From Sphingobium naphthae (GTDB taxonomy: Bacteria > Pseudomonadota > Alphaproteobacteria > Sphingomonadales > Sphingomonadaceae): a stretch of DNA of 64,000 bases. A program made the position numbers and the translations under genes. Below the pieces are notes generated by a model, which saw only the letters and a program-made list of their open reading frames with translations, was not told the origin of the DNA and did not search any database. How positions within the stretch are numbered: position 1 is the first letter of the stretch; the number at the start of each line of letters is the position of its first letter. The DNA lies in contig NZ_JAJGNO010000001.1 in the NCBI RefSeq assembly GCF_020782235.1, positions 1 through 64,000 on the forward strand, given 5' to 3'. Of this stretch, positions 63,325 to 64,000 are shown piece by piece.

Positions 63325-64000
63325 ATGACGGACACGACCTCCAGCCCTCAATGGCATCCCGGCCCACGCGATACGCCCGTTGCCGCCCTGCGGCGAGCCG
63401 TCGAGCAGTTTCCCGAGCGAATCTTCCTCGATTTTTCAGGTGACGAATATTCGTACGTGACGTTCGATCGCATCACCAACCGCCTTGGCCACGTCTTTGC
63501 CGACCTGGGAGTCAAGTCGGGCGAGCCGGTGGTGTCGCTGCTGGATAACAATATCGATGCCGTGGCGGTGTGGCTGGCGCTCAACAAGATTTCGGCGATC
63601 AGCGCGCCCTTGAACACGGCGCTTGTTGGCCAGTTCCTGCGACACCAGATCGAAGACACCTCGGCAAAGATCGTCGTGTGCGAAGCGCAATATCTGCCCC
63701 GAGTGCTGCAGATAGCGGACGAACTGACTCACCTGCGCCTGTTGCTCGTGCGAGGCACGTTCGATGCACCTGCCGAAAGCCATGCGTTCCGCGTCGAGCC
63801 GCTCGACCGGCATCGCGGCGAGGACGAACGAGGATTCGTGGATTTGCCGGATCCTGCGGCGGTCAATGCGCTCATCTACACCTCAGGCACCACCGGGCCG
63901 TCAAAGGGCTGCATGATCAGCGGCAATCAAATGTGCCACGTCGCGCGGTTGCTCACCCGCTCGGCGCCGTTCACCCGGAACGACATCTACTGGACGCCGC
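63325..64000 (+). CDS. AMP-dependent acyl-CoA synthetase/ligase (partial, runs off the window)
   Basis: 225 codons from ATG 63325 to the window edge without a stop. EQFPERIFLDFSGDEYSYV, LLDNNIDAVAVWLALNKIS, GAPLNT-like ISAPLNTALVG and the P-loop ALIYTSGTTGPSKGCMISG identify an ANL-superfamily ligase. It would activate a carboxylic acid with ATP and CoA, the entry step for the beta-oxidation-type genes of this window (DitJ-like or ipfF-like role possible). The ribosome site is weak (GAATGGA). Confidence 0.92.
   Translation, partial: MTDTTSSPQWHPGPRDTPVAALRRAVEQFPERIFLDFSGDEYSYVTFDRITNRLGHVFADLGVKSGEPVVSLLDNNIDAVAVWLALNKISAISAPLNTALVGQFLRHQIEDTSAKIVVCEAQYLPRVLQIADELTHLRLLLVRGTFDAPAESHAFRVEPLDRHRGEDERGFVDLPDPAAVNALIYTSGTTGPSKGCMISGNQMCHVARLLTRSAPFTRNDIYWTP

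Overview
The window is high-GC proteobacterial DNA and reads as Sphingomonadales (Sphingomonas/Sphingobium/Novosphingobium-like). The evidence is the mix of TonB-dependent receptors, ten short-chain dehydrogenases, ACMSD-type amidohydrolases, Rieske/P450 oxygenases with separate electron carriers, and IS21/IS66/IS701/IS5 elements. The replicon type cannot be told. No rRNA, tRNA or CRISPR was seen.

Layout. 1-4.5 kb is an insertion-sequence graveyard: an IS21 end that truncates a glycosidase, an intact AraC/SDR pair, a methyltransferase cut by IS66, and IS701 and istB fragments. 4.5-20.9 kb holds the oxygenase section: cytochrome P450, amidohydrolase, transporter, ferredoxin reductase, several SDRs, an aldo-keto reductase, an FAH-family hydrolase, an extradiol dioxygenase, a GPH transporter, a 3Fe-4S/4Fe-4S ferredoxin, Rieske oxygenase alpha and beta subunits, and an IclR regulator. 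21-25.2 kb is an acyl-CoA dehydrogenase/hydratase operon. 25-40 kb carries VOC proteins, a DMT exporter, amidohydrolase/FAH genes, two TonB receptors, an MFS carrier and a TetR. 40-45.3 kb encodes a complete branched-chain 2-oxoacid dehydrogenase complex (E1alpha, E1beta, E2, E3) plus a hotdog thioesterase. 45.5-54.4 kb has beta-oxidation genes (3-hydroxyacyl-CoA dehydrogenase, thiolase), another FAH/amidohydrolase pair, a decayed TonB receptor, and a DUF35 plus SCPx-type thiolase-like pair. 54.5-59.1 kb is a separate TetR-linked operon with an APH-type kinase and an acyl-CoA dehydrogenase. 60-64 kb has a quinone-oxidoreductase-like gene, an IS5-family insertion, an enoyl-CoA hydratase and the start of an acyl-CoA ligase.

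How it may work together. Uptake (TonB, MFS) would feed a P450 and a Rieske dioxygenase sharing one ferredoxin reductase. SDRs and extradiol cleavage would open an aromatic ring, FAH and amidohydrolase enzymes would handle the cleavage products, and CoA ligation, acyl-CoA dehydrogenation, an aldolase/thiolase step and beta-oxidation would degrade the aliphatic remainder. The combination of Rieske alpha/beta, 3Fe-4S-type ferredoxin, IclR regulator, extradiol dioxygenase, P450, SCPx-like protein and CoA ligase recalls the dit set for abietane diterpenoids (resin acids). The substrate is an inference, not shown by the sequence.

Most notable: (1) a recurring palindrome, ATTCTG-N4-CAGAAT, in at least ten promoter regions from 6.9 to 62.4 kb, which would tie the scattered operons into one regulon; (2) a 264-bp MITE inserted in a CTAG that had served as the stop codon of two convergent genes at once, with covarying hairpins near its ends; (3) a separate kinase plus acyl-CoA dehydrogenase operon that resembles a split ACAD10/11 or LvaA/LvaC system.
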